Shown: in pieces, positions 41,401 to 48,805 of the stretch | Layout of the letters: every line of letters starts with the position of its first letter | Position numbering within the stretch: position 1 is the first letter of the stretch | DNA from: Sorangium sp025924095 | Lineage (GTDB): Bacteria > Myxococcota_A > Polyangia > Polyangiales > Polyangiaceae | DNA: 64,000 nucleotides | NCBI RefSeq assembly: GCF_051521505.1 | Contig: NZ_CP150356.1 | Coordinates: 10,788,001 to 10,852,000, forward strand | Direction: 5' to 3' | Made by a program: the position numbers and the translations under genes | The notes under the pieces: model-generated | The model's input: the letters and a program-made list of their open reading frames with translations, nothing else | Databases searched by the model: none | What the model was told of the DNA's origin: nothing

Positions 41401-42687
41401 ATGAGCGCAACCGCGATCCCGCGCAGCGGCGCGCCGGGCGCGTGTACACTCCGCCTCGTGCCGTCCGCGCCGCGCCGCGATCGCCTCCGGGATCGCCTCT
41501 CTCGCCTCCGGGCCTGCCTGTCGACGAGGTCCTCGCTCCCCCGGCGCTCTCGGTCACGACGCGCGAATCCAGGCTTGCTCGCCGCCCTGGCATGGCTCAC
41601 CGCGTGCACCGGGCCGGGCGAGGGCGGCGGCAGCCCGGCGACGAAGGTAGACGCTCCCGGCCAGGTGCACGTGGCGCACGCCGCCGAGGGGACGGCTCCT
41701 GCCGCGCCTTCCGCGCCCGCGGCGGCTCCGGCTCCCGCCGCGCCGGCGCCTGCCGGCAGCGCGCACGCCGGCGCGGCCATCCTGGGCGGCGCAGCCCCCG
41801 AGCCCGCGCCGGTCGCCGGCAGCGCGAGCGCCGCCCCGGCCGAGGCGCATCCGCCCGGCCCGGCCGGCGCCGCGCCCGCCGTCTTCCCTCCGCGACCGCT
41901 CGGGCTCCCGCTGGCGCTCGGGCCTTGCCCGGCCGACATGGCCCTCGTCGGCGGCTTCTGCATCGACCGGTACGAGGCGCACCTGGTCACCGACGCCGGC
42001 GGGGAGCTCGCCGTCCACCCGCACTTCAAGCGGCCCGAGGCGGGCGTCCGCTACGTCGCCCGCAGCGAGGCCGGCGTCTTTCCGCAGGCGTACATCAGCC
42101 GCGTCGAGGCCACCGCCGCGTGCGCCGCCGCCGGCAAGCGCCTCTGCACGCGGCGCGAGTGGCAGCGCGCCTGCCGCGGCAACGGCGTCCACCGCTACCC
42201 CTACGGCCCTCACGGCGAGCGCGAACGGTGCAACACCGGCAAACGCCACCTCCTGAGAGAGCTCTTCGGCGACCACCCGCCGGGCGGGTGGAGCTACGAG
42301 CGGCACTTCAACAGCCCCGAGCTCGACCAGAAGCCGGGCTTCCTGGCGCGGAGCGGCGATCACGCCGGCTGCGCCAGCGAGCTCGGCGTCCACGACATGG
42401 TCGGGAACCTGCACGAGTGGGTCAGCGACATGGTCGATCACGAGCTCGTGATGCGCATGCAGACCGAGGGCGTGACGCGCCGCGACCAGCCCTGGCACGA
42501 GGGCAGCGGCGTGTTCATGGGCGGCTTCTTCAGCACGACCAGCGAGCTCGGCCCCGGGTGCTACTTCACCACGATCGCCCACGAGCCTGCCTATCACGAC
42601 TACTCCACGGGATTCCGCTGCTGCGACAGCGTCGATGTGCCGGCAGCGCCGGAGTCGGACGGGGCGGTCAAGCGCGACGGAGGCTGA
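41401..42687 (+). CDS. SUMF1/FGE-sulfatase-domain putative lipoprotein
   Basis: Up to 428 residues; a GTG at 41458 behind a TACACT box is an alternative start. A hydrophobic segment ending L-A-W-L-T-A-C suggests a lipoprotein signal, though the n-region is unusually long and basic. A Pro/Ala linker follows. The SUMF1-type domain shows DMALVGGFCIDRYEA, EATAACAAAGKRLCTRREWQ, ELGVHDMVGNLHEWVSDMVD and YSTGFRCCDS. The Cys pair of true formylglycine-generating enzymes is not in its usual context, so it is more likely a structural member such as PvdO-like proteins than a sulfatase-modifying enzyme. Confidence 0.78.
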   Translation: MSATAIPRSGAPGACTLRLVPSAPRRDRLRDRLSRLRACLSTRSSLPRRSRSRRANPGLLAALAWLTACTGPGEGGGSPATKVDAPGQVHVAHAAEGTAPAAPSAPAAAPAPAAPAPAGSAHAGAAILGGAAPEPAPVAGSASAAPAEAHPPGPAGAAPAVFPPRPLGLPLALGPCPADMALVGGFCIDRYEAHLVTDAGGELAVHPHFKRPEAGVRYVARSEAGVFPQAYISRVEATAACAAAGKRLCTRREWQRACRGNGVHRYPYGPHGERERCNTGKRHLLRELFGDHPPGGWSYERHFNSPELDQKPGFLARSGDHAGCASELGVHDMVGNLHEWVSDMVDHELVMRMQTEGVTRRDQPWHEGSGVFMGGFFSTTSELGPGCYFTTIAHEPAYHDYSTGFRCCDSVDVPAAPESDGAVKRDGG

Positions 42688-42802
42688 CGGGGCGGCTGTC
42701 CTCAAGCCACGACAGGAACAGGGCACTTCCTCCAGATATCCGCCCTCTCGACGACCACGAGCGCGGCGGTGACGACGGGAGAGGCGCGCCAGCGCCCGCC
42801 GC

Positions 42803-43735
42803 TCACGCCGCGAACATCCGGTCGAGCACCGTCCTCGGCGCCCCGCCCTGCAGGATCGTCTCGAGCGCCTCGAACACCCCGCCGTCCACCTTCCGCGCCC
42901 TCGCGAACGCCACGACGCGCGGGATCAGCGGGATCGCCTCCACGCGCAGCCTGGCCTCCGCGACGGCCTCGTCGAGCGTCCGCCCGCGCGCGAGGGCCTT
43001 GCCGAGGATCACCTCGGGGCGGCTCTCGAGCCGGATCGAGGCGAGCAGGTCGCCGTAGCCGCCGAGCCCCAGCATCGTCCGCTCCTCGGCGCCGGCCGCG
43101 GCGGCGATGCGCGCCGCGCCGTCGACCGCCCTCGAGATGAGCGCGGCGAGCAGCCCGGGCCCGGCGCCCGCCTGCTCGGCGAAGCCGACGCCGACCGCGA
43201 GGCAACCGACCAGCGCCGACGCCCACTCCAGGCCCTGCAGATCCGGCGTCGTGTAGACGCGGAGCCCGTCGGACTGGAACGCCGCGGTCACCGCGGCGTG
43301 CACCTCGGGGAACCGCGAGCCGCACACCATCGCCGAGGGGCGGCCCTCCCGCAGCTCGTCCTCCTGGATCGGGCCGCCCAGCGCGCCCACCCGGCGCGCC
43401 GGGGTCTCCTCGCGCACAAGGTCCGAGACGGTCTTCAGCGCCTCGCCCTCGAGGCCGCGCACGCCGTGGATCACGAGGTGCGAGCCGTCCATGTGATCGC
43501 CGAGCGCGCGCAGCGCCGTCCGGGCCGCGTTCGACGGCACCGCGATGACGAGCAGCCGCGCCCGGGCGACCTCCGCGTGGTCCCGCACGATCCGCGGGCC
43601 GTCGTTGATCTGCGGGTGCTCGCGGCGGGTGAACAGGAGGACCTCGGCCCCGGTGCGGCTCGCCGCGAGCGCCAGCGCCACGCCCCAGAAGCCGCCGCCG
43701 ATGACCCCGACCGAAGGCGCCGGACGCGCGCTCAC
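42803..43735 (-). CDS. glycerol-3-phosphate dehydrogenase (GpsA)-like protein lacking the catalytic lysines
   Basis: 310 residues from GTG 43735, overlapping the upstream stop by four bases. The Rossmann domain carries G-x-G-G-F-W-G (GVIGGGFWGVALALAA), followed by LLVIAVPSNAARTAL, ALGGPIQEDELREGRPSAMV and GLGGYGDLLAS, so it belongs to the GpsA family. Family-defining residues are changed: KGLE is R93-G-L-E, and the ALKN of the substrate helix is A-L-V176-G. The SRN phosphate motif is S-R-P. It may be catalytically inactive, bind another substrate, or regulate the acyltransferase encoded just upstream. The start is decided by the overlap and by the first Rossmann strand. Confidence 0.85.
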   Translation of the reverse strand: MSARPAPSVGVIGGGFWGVALALAASRTGAEVLLFTRREHPQINDGPRIVRDHAEVARARLLVIAVPSNAARTALRALGDHMDGSHLVIHGVRGLEGEALKTVSDLVREETPARRVGALGGPIQEDELREGRPSAMVCGSRFPEVHAAVTAAFQSDGLRVYTTPDLQGLEWASALVGCLAVGVGFAEQAGAGPGLLAALISRAVDGAARIAAAAGAEERTMLGLGGYGDLLASIRLESRPEVILGKALARGRTLDEAVAEARLRVEAIPLIPRVVAFARARKVDGGVFEALETILQGGAPRTVLDRMFAA

Positions 43736-45492
43736 CGGCCACCCCCGGCGCCGTTCATCGAGCCCGCGCGCGCGCCCGCGGCGCCGCCGCGCGACGAGGC
43801 CGCGCCGCGGTCGTCCAGCGGCGGCGGCAGCGAGGAGGGCGGCAGCGGCGGGAGCGGCGGCTGGACCTGGAGGCCGGAAGGGACGCCGGGCGGCGCGATC
43901 ACGTCCCACGCCACCCCGTGGGCGGCGAGGCGGTTCTGGTAATAAAAGAGCAGGTTTGTGTCGCAGATGGCGATGCCGTCGGGACGCGAGTCGAGCACCG
44001 GCGACGAGTGGTAGCCCGCGAAGGCGCGCAGCGCGCGCTCGACGATGTCCCCGCCCGAGCCGAGCCGGACGTCCTCACCCAGCACGATGCACCCCGTCTG
44101 CTCGAGCGCGCGCAGGCGCTCGCACAGGGCCATCACGTCGGCCGCGAGGTCGTCGCGCGGCACCGTGAGCACGTCGCGCTGGCGGAGCACCGTGAAGAGA
44201 TCCGCGGCCGGCGCGTGGCTGCGGAGCCGGGCGAAGCTCGCCGCCGCGACGACGTGCGTCGCCATGACGACCGTGTCGCGCGCGTACGCCCGGCAGATCT
44301 CCTCGCCGAGCTCGCGGGCGTACTGGACGTCGCGCGCCGCGTCGACGACCGCGGCGCCGTCCTGGTTCTTCACGTAGGTCGCCGGGTCGACCTCGCGGCC
44401 GCGCGCGTCGAACGAGCGGCCGAGCTCGTCGACCCGGTTACCGAACGGATCGAGCGGCTCCGAGAAGCGGATGACCACCGCGGCGTTCATCGCGAGGAGC
44501 TTGCGGAGGAACGAGGCGATCCGGCCGATCCGGCTCGACTCGTCGTCCTCGATGATGAAGCGGCCCTTGCCGGCCTCGGAGAGGAAATCGGCGATGAGCG
44601 TCTCGGCCTCGAGCGTGATGAGATAATTGATCGTGGCCGGGACGAAGAAGATGCGGCGCTCGCGGCCGCTGAGCAGCGTGCGCGTGTAGGCCTCGAAGGC
44701 GCTGCCGACAAGGCCCAGCTTGAGCTTCCGCTCGATGCCGCCCGAGCGCGACCGCGTCCCCCCGGGGAAGAACAGCGAGTGGTAGCCGCGCTCCAGGAGC
44801 ACGCCCGAGTACGTCTTCAGCACGTCCTTGTAGAGGTTGTGCCGGATGCGCCGATCCACGCGGTAGGCGCCGAGGTTGTGCATGAAGAACGAGAGGACCG
44901 GGTTCGTGAACAGGTTCTTTCCGGCGCCGTAGGTGGCGGGCGGCAGGCCGGCGCGCTCGAGGGCGTAGCCGAACACGATCGAGTCCATGTTCGACAGGTG
45001 CGTCGGGACATAGACCGCGGTGCCGCGCTGCACGAGCGACCGGAGCTTCGCGAGCGGGCCCTGCACGAGCACCCGGTCGGCGAGCAGCTCCAGGCTGATG
45101 AGCTTGCGCGGGTCGCGGACCACGGTCACGAGCTTGCGCGGCGCGAGCAGGGCGCTCACGACCGGCGGCAGGAGCCGCGAGGACAGCTGGTAGACGCGCG
45201 GGTCGAAGTTCCCCGCGATGTCCCACGCGTACTCCTCGGCGAGCTCCCGCAGGCGGCGGCGGCGCTCCGCGTCGTGCATGCGGCCGAGCGAGCGGGCGAG
45301 CCGCTGCCACTCGGTGAGCTCGCGGACGTCCTGCGGCTTCCGTGACCCCTCGAGCCGCTTCGCCTCCTGGTACGCCGCCTCGTTCATGGCGAGCAGCGGA
45401 TCCCTCGTGGCGCCGAGGACCCGATCGACCACGGTGCGCACGATCTCGTCGCGCGCGTCGTTGAACCCGAAGATGGGAGCGCGGGAGTCCAT
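43732..45492 (-). CDS. PlsB-like glycerol-3-phosphate O-acyltransferase family protein
   Basis: 586 residues. The acyltransferase core has motif I H-L-S-N-M-D (165-170, the H-x4-D dyad), a motif II-like GAYRVDRRI, motif III FFPGGTRSRSG (241-251) and motif IV FVPATINY. The overall layout, with a 140-residue helical N-terminus and a long C-terminal domain, resembles PlsB rather than PlsC. The glutamate normally found in motif III (EGTRS or EGGRS) is Gly244. The C-terminal 60 residues are a Pro/Gly/Ala tail. The next gene (GpsA-like) overlaps the stop by GTGA, so the two proteins are translationally coupled. Predicted to act at the inner membrane in phospholipid or ether-lipid synthesis. Confidence 0.85.
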   Translation of the reverse strand: MDSRAPIFGFNDARDEIVRTVVDRVLGATRDPLLAMNEAAYQEAKRLEGSRKPQDVRELTEWQRLARSLGRMHDAERRRRLRELAEEYAWDIAGNFDPRVYQLSSRLLPPVVSALLAPRKLVTVVRDPRKLISLELLADRVLVQGPLAKLRSLVQRGTAVYVPTHLSNMDSIVFGYALERAGLPPATYGAGKNLFTNPVLSFFMHNLGAYRVDRRIRHNLYKDVLKTYSGVLLERGYHSLFFPGGTRSRSGGIERKLKLGLVGSAFEAYTRTLLSGRERRIFFVPATINYLITLEAETLIADFLSEAGKGRFIIEDDESSRIGRIASFLRKLLAMNAAVVIRFSEPLDPFGNRVDELGRSFDARGREVDPATYVKNQDGAAVVDAARDVQYARELGEEICRAYARDTVVMATHVVAAASFARLRSHAPAADLFTVLRQRDVLTVPRDDLAADVMALCERLRALEQTGCIVLGEDVRLGSGGDIVERALRAFAGYHSSPVLDSRPDGIAICDTNLLFYYQNRLAAHGVAWDVIAPPGVPSGLQVQPPLPPLPPSSLPPPLDDRGAASSRGGAAGARAGSMNGAGGGR

Positions 45493-45558
45493 GGGCCTAG
45501 TCGTATAGAAATCAGGCCGCGGGCGCGAGCGGAATGCGGCCGCGCGCGACGTCGTAAG

Positions 45559-46314
45559 TCAGCGGTAATCGTCCTTCGCGCGCCGCACGGCGGCGAACAC
45601 GTCGGGCAGCGTGGGCCCCGGGAAGCGGGCCTGCACGGACCGCTCGCTGCAGCGCAGGAACGGGTTCGTCGCGAGCTCCTCGGCGATGGTGCTCCCGACC
45701 GTGGGCTCGCCGCGCTCGCGCGCCGCGCGGGCGGCCGCGAGCTTCTTGCGGATGGCCTCGTTCTCGGGCTCGACCGTCTCGGCGAAACGGAGGTTGTTCA
45801 CGGTGTACTCGTGACCGCAGAAGACGCGCATGTGCACCGGGAGGGCGGCGAGCTTGGAGAGCGAGGCGTGCATCACCTCGGGCGTGCCCTCGAACATGCG
45901 GCCGCAGCCGCCGATGAAGAGCGTGTCGCCGGTGAACACGACGTCCTCGACGCAATAGGAGACGGCGCCGAGCGTGTGGCCGGGGACGTGCAGCGGCCGG
46001 AGCGTGAGGCCGGCGATCTCGACCGGCTTGCCCTCCTCGACCTGCTCCGTCTGCGCGGGCACGCGCCCGACGTCGCTCGCGTGCGCGTAGACGGGGAGAT
46101 CGCCGTAGCGCTGGCGGAGCGCCTCGTTGCCGCCGACGTGATCGTGGTGGTGGTGCGTGTTGACGATGGCGACCAGGCGGAGCTGCTCGCGGTCGAGCGC
46201 CGCGATGATCGGCTCGGCCTCCGACGGGTCGATGACGATCGCCTCGCGCCGCCCGTCCGCGGCCACGAGGTATGCGTAGTTGTCGCTGAGGCAGGGCACG
46301 GTGAGGATGCGCAT
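45559..46314 (-). CDS. gloB: hydroxyacylglutathione hydrolase (glyoxalase II)
   Basis: A 251-residue metallo-beta-lactamase-fold enzyme. The binuclear metal motif T-H-H-H-H-D-H (53-59), the later LHVPGHTLGAVSYC, FTGDTLFIGGCGRMFEG and FCGHEYTVNNLRFA supply the metal ligands. The C-terminal NPFLRCSERSVQ is the glyoxalase II thioester-binding region. It hydrolyses S-lactoylglutathione or related thioesters. It is divergent from the RNase HII-like gene across a region with an 11-bp direct repeat. Confidence 0.93.
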   Translation of the reverse strand: MRILTVPCLSDNYAYLVAADGRREAIVIDPSEAEPIIAALDREQLRLVAIVNTHHHHDHVGGNEALRQRYGDLPVYAHASDVGRVPAQTEQVEEGKPVEIAGLTLRPLHVPGHTLGAVSYCVEDVVFTGDTLFIGGCGRMFEGTPEVMHASLSKLAALPVHMRVFCGHEYTVNNLRFAETVEPENEAIRKKLAAARAARERGEPTVGSTIAEELATNPFLRCSERSVQARFPGPTLPDVFAAVRRAKDDYR

Positions 46315-46371
46315 GGGCGAGAAATATAGTGCGGTGCATGCGGGGAGCCTGTGAAAAACTCGGGGCAGAGA

Positions 46372-46393
46372 ACGTAAAGAGGACGTAAAGAGG
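46372..46393. promoter_or_regulatory. 11-bp direct repeat in the gloB/RNase HII-like divergent promoter region
   Basis: ACGTAAAGAGG occurs twice head to tail (46372-46382 and 46383-46393), followed by a weaker third copy, GCGTGAGGGGG. One-helical-turn periodicity is typical of response-regulator binding sites, for example OmpR/PhoB-type. No regulator can be named. Confidence 0.45.
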
Positions 46394-46505
46394 GCGTGAG
46401 GGGGCGCGCTTGTCGACCTCGATCGGATCTGCGCGCGGGAGGATAACGCTGGCGGGTCGCCTCGCGCCGTGACGCGCGCGCCGTCGTGTGGCAGAGGGGC
46501 CGTGC

Positions 46506-47510
46506 ATGGCGTCCGCCGAGCCCTCTGTCCGCTACCGCATCGGCGTCGATGAGAACGGCCTCGGCCCGCGGCTCGGTCCGATGGTGGTGACGGCCGTCCT
46601 CTCGCGCGTCACCGAGGCCGGCTGGCAGACCGCCGGCAGCGCGCCCCGCGGCGCCCTCGCGCAGCGGCTCGGCGACTCGAAGCAGCTCGTCGCGCACGGG
46701 GACGTCTCGCTCGGCGAGGCGTGGGCCCGCGCGCTCGTCGCGCGCGGCTGCGGCCGCACGGCGATGGCCGGCGACCCGCCGTCGGTCGACGAGCTGCTCC
46801 ACGCCGTCTCGCTCGACGACCGCGCCGCGCTGCGCGCGCTCTGCCCGGACCACGTCGAGGCGCAGTGCTGGTCGGCGGAGGGCGAGGCGTTCACCGCGCC
46901 GGACAAGCTGCTGCGCACGGTCTGCCGCGACCTCGACAAGCTCGCGGAGAAGGGGGTCGAGATCGTCGCCGTGCGCTCGATGCTGCTCTGCGTGAAGCGG
47001 ATGAACGACGGGGTACGCGCCGGGAAGAACCGGTTCGTGCTCGATCTCCACGCGATGGAGCGCCTCATCCTCGAGCTCGGCGGCCTCGCCGGCGCGGAGG
47101 TCTTCGCGGTGTGCGGCAAGGTCGGCGGCTTCGGCAAATACGGGTCTGCGTTCGGCCCGCTCGCCGGGAGGCTGCACCTCGTGCTCGAGGAGGGCCGCGC
47201 CCGCAGCGCCTACCACTTTCCCGGCCTCGGCGAGATCGCGTTCGTCCGCGACAGCGACGCCTCGGATCTTTGCGTCGCGATGGCGTCGATGGTGGGCAAG
47301 TACGTCCGCGAGGCGCTGATGGAGCGGGTCGCGCGCCATTACCAGCGCGCGGTCCCGGGCCTGCACGGGGCGAGCGGCTACCACGATCCGGTGACCTCGG
47401 CGTTCATCGGGGCGACCCGGCTCGTCCGCCGCGCGCGCGAGATCCCCGACGACTGCTTCGAGCGGCGCGCCGCCGAGGGGGCCGCCTCGCTCGAGCGCGG
47501 CGGCCCGTGA
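46506..47510 (+). CDS. RNase HII-like protein with a substituted metal-binding aspartate
   Basis: 334 residues; AGAGGGG seven bases before ATG 46506 decides the start. The RNase HII pattern is clear: GVDENGLGPRLGPMVV (D15, E16), LGDSKQL, RDSDASDLCVAMASMVGKYV (D249) and the basic GASGYHDPVTSAF. The strand that carries the third Asp in E. coli RnhB (IDGN) reads AVCGKVGG, so Cys203 sits at that place. An insertion of about 100 residues lies between the DSK motif and this strand. The full-length protein is 334 residues instead of about 200. It may be an inactive relative, have another cofactor, or be a distinct RNase H-like enzyme. Confidence 0.7.
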   Translation: MASAEPSVRYRIGVDENGLGPRLGPMVVTAVLSRVTEAGWQTAGSAPRGALAQRLGDSKQLVAHGDVSLGEAWARALVARGCGRTAMAGDPPSVDELLHAVSLDDRAALRALCPDHVEAQCWSAEGEAFTAPDKLLRTVCRDLDKLAEKGVEIVAVRSMLLCVKRMNDGVRAGKNRFVLDLHAMERLILELGGLAGAEVFAVCGKVGGFGKYGSAFGPLAGRLHLVLEEGRARSAYHFPGLGEIAFVRDSDASDLCVAMASMVGKYVREALMERVARHYQRAVPGLHGASGYHDPVTSAFIGATRLVRRAREIPDDCFERRAAEGAASLERGGP

Positions 47511-47607
47511 TGTCGAGGCCGGCGCCGCGCTAGGCGGGCGCCGCGCCAGGCCGGCGCGCGCGCCGCGCCCGCGAAACCGGCGGCCCCGCGCGGCGTAGGA
47601 GGGGTGG

Positions 47608-48792
47608 ATGCGCTACCCTCGACCGGCCAGGTGGATGATGAATTGGCTCCGCGCTGCTCGTCTGCTCTTCGCGCTCTTGCTCGTCGCGTCCGCCGCCCTG
47701 ATCGCGTGCTGGCGCACGGGCGCTGCGGGGCATGCGAGCAAGACTGCCCTGGTATCCAAGGAGGCTGTGACGATGTCGGACAGAAGCTATCGCAAACCGT
47801 CGGATGAAGAGCTGCGCAAGCGGCTCACGCCGCTCGCGTACGAGGTCACCCAGCACGACGCGACCGAGCCGCCGTTCCGCAACGCCTTCTGGAACAGCCA
47901 CGAGGCGGGCCTCTACGTCGATGTCGCGAGCGGCGAGCCGCTCTTTTCATCGGTCGACAAGTTCGAGTCGGGCACCGGCTGGCCGAGCTTCACCCGCCCC
48001 ATCGAGCCGGAGCGGGTCGTGGAGCGCTCCGACAGGGCCCATGGAATGGTCCGGACGGAGGTGCGCTCCAAGGCCGGCAACTCGCACCTCGGGCACGTCT
48101 TCGAGGACGGGCCTCGGCCGAGCGGGCTGCGTTACTGCATCAACTCTGCGTCCCTCCGGTTCATCCCGCTGGATCGCCTCGAGGCCGAGGGCTACGGCGC
48201 CTACCGTGCCCTGTTCGAGGGGCGGAGCGGCGCGCCGGCGGAGCAGGCCGGCGCGAACGCCTGCGCGCTCCCGGCGCCTGGAGAGGCGGCCGGCTGCAAG
48301 ACGACGCTGGAGACGGCCGTCCTGGCGGGCGGTTGCTTCTGGGGGATGGAAGAGCTCCTCCGGCAGATCCCCGGCGTCCTCGAGACGGAGGTCGGTTATG
48401 CCGGCGGCCGGACGAAGGAGCCGACCTATGAAGACGTGAAGACCGGGGTGACGGGCCACGCCGAGTCGGTGCGCATCGTCTTCGATCCAGCGAAGCTGTC
48501 GTATGCCGAGCTGCTCGAGAAATGGTTCTTCCGCATGCACGATCCGACGACGCAGAACCGCCAGGGCAACGATGTCGGCACGCAGTACCGCTCGGCCATC
48601 TTCGTCACGACGCCCGAGCAGCGCCGCATCGCCGAGGAGGTGAAGGCGCGCGTGGGGCAGGGCGGCAAATGGCGCGCGCCGCTCGTGACCGAGATCGTGG
48701 AGGCCGGGCCGTTCACGCGCGCCGAGGAGTACCACCAGAAGTACCTGGTGAAGTCCCCGGGCGGGTACACGTGCCATTACATGCGCGATTGA
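47608..48792 (+). CDS. msrAB: MsrB-MsrA fusion methionine sulfoxide reductase with lipoprotein-type N-terminus
   Basis: 394 residues. The first 34 residues resemble a type II signal (ALIAC). The MsrB domain shows FESGTGWPSFTRPI, NSHLGHVFEDGP and RYCINSAS with catalytic Cys177. The zinc-binding CxxC pairs of many MsrBs are absent (GLYVDVASGEPLF), and the resolving Cys of SGCGWPSF-type proteins is Thr. The MsrA domain has GGCFWGMEE (Cys243). Bifunctional B-A order is opposite to the common MsrA-MsrB order. It repairs oxidised methionine, probably in the periplasm. GGAGGGG precedes ATG 47608. It is convergent with lpd. Confidence 0.92.
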   Translation: MRYPRPARWMMNWLRAARLLFALLLVASAALIACWRTGAAGHASKTALVSKEAVTMSDRSYRKPSDEELRKRLTPLAYEVTQHDATEPPFRNAFWNSHEAGLYVDVASGEPLFSSVDKFESGTGWPSFTRPIEPERVVERSDRAHGMVRTEVRSKAGNSHLGHVFEDGPRPSGLRYCINSASLRFIPLDRLEAEGYGAYRALFEGRSGAPAEQAGANACALPAPGEAAGCKTTLETAVLAGGCFWGMEELLRQIPGVLETEVGYAGGRTKEPTYEDVKTGVTGHAESVRIVFDPAKLSYAELLEKWFFRMHDPTTQNRQGNDVGTQYRSAIFVTTPEQRRIAEEVKARVGQGGKWRAPLVTEIVEAGPFTRAEEYHQKYLVKSPGGYTCHYMRD

Positions 48793-48805
48793 CGCGGCGA
48801 CGCGC

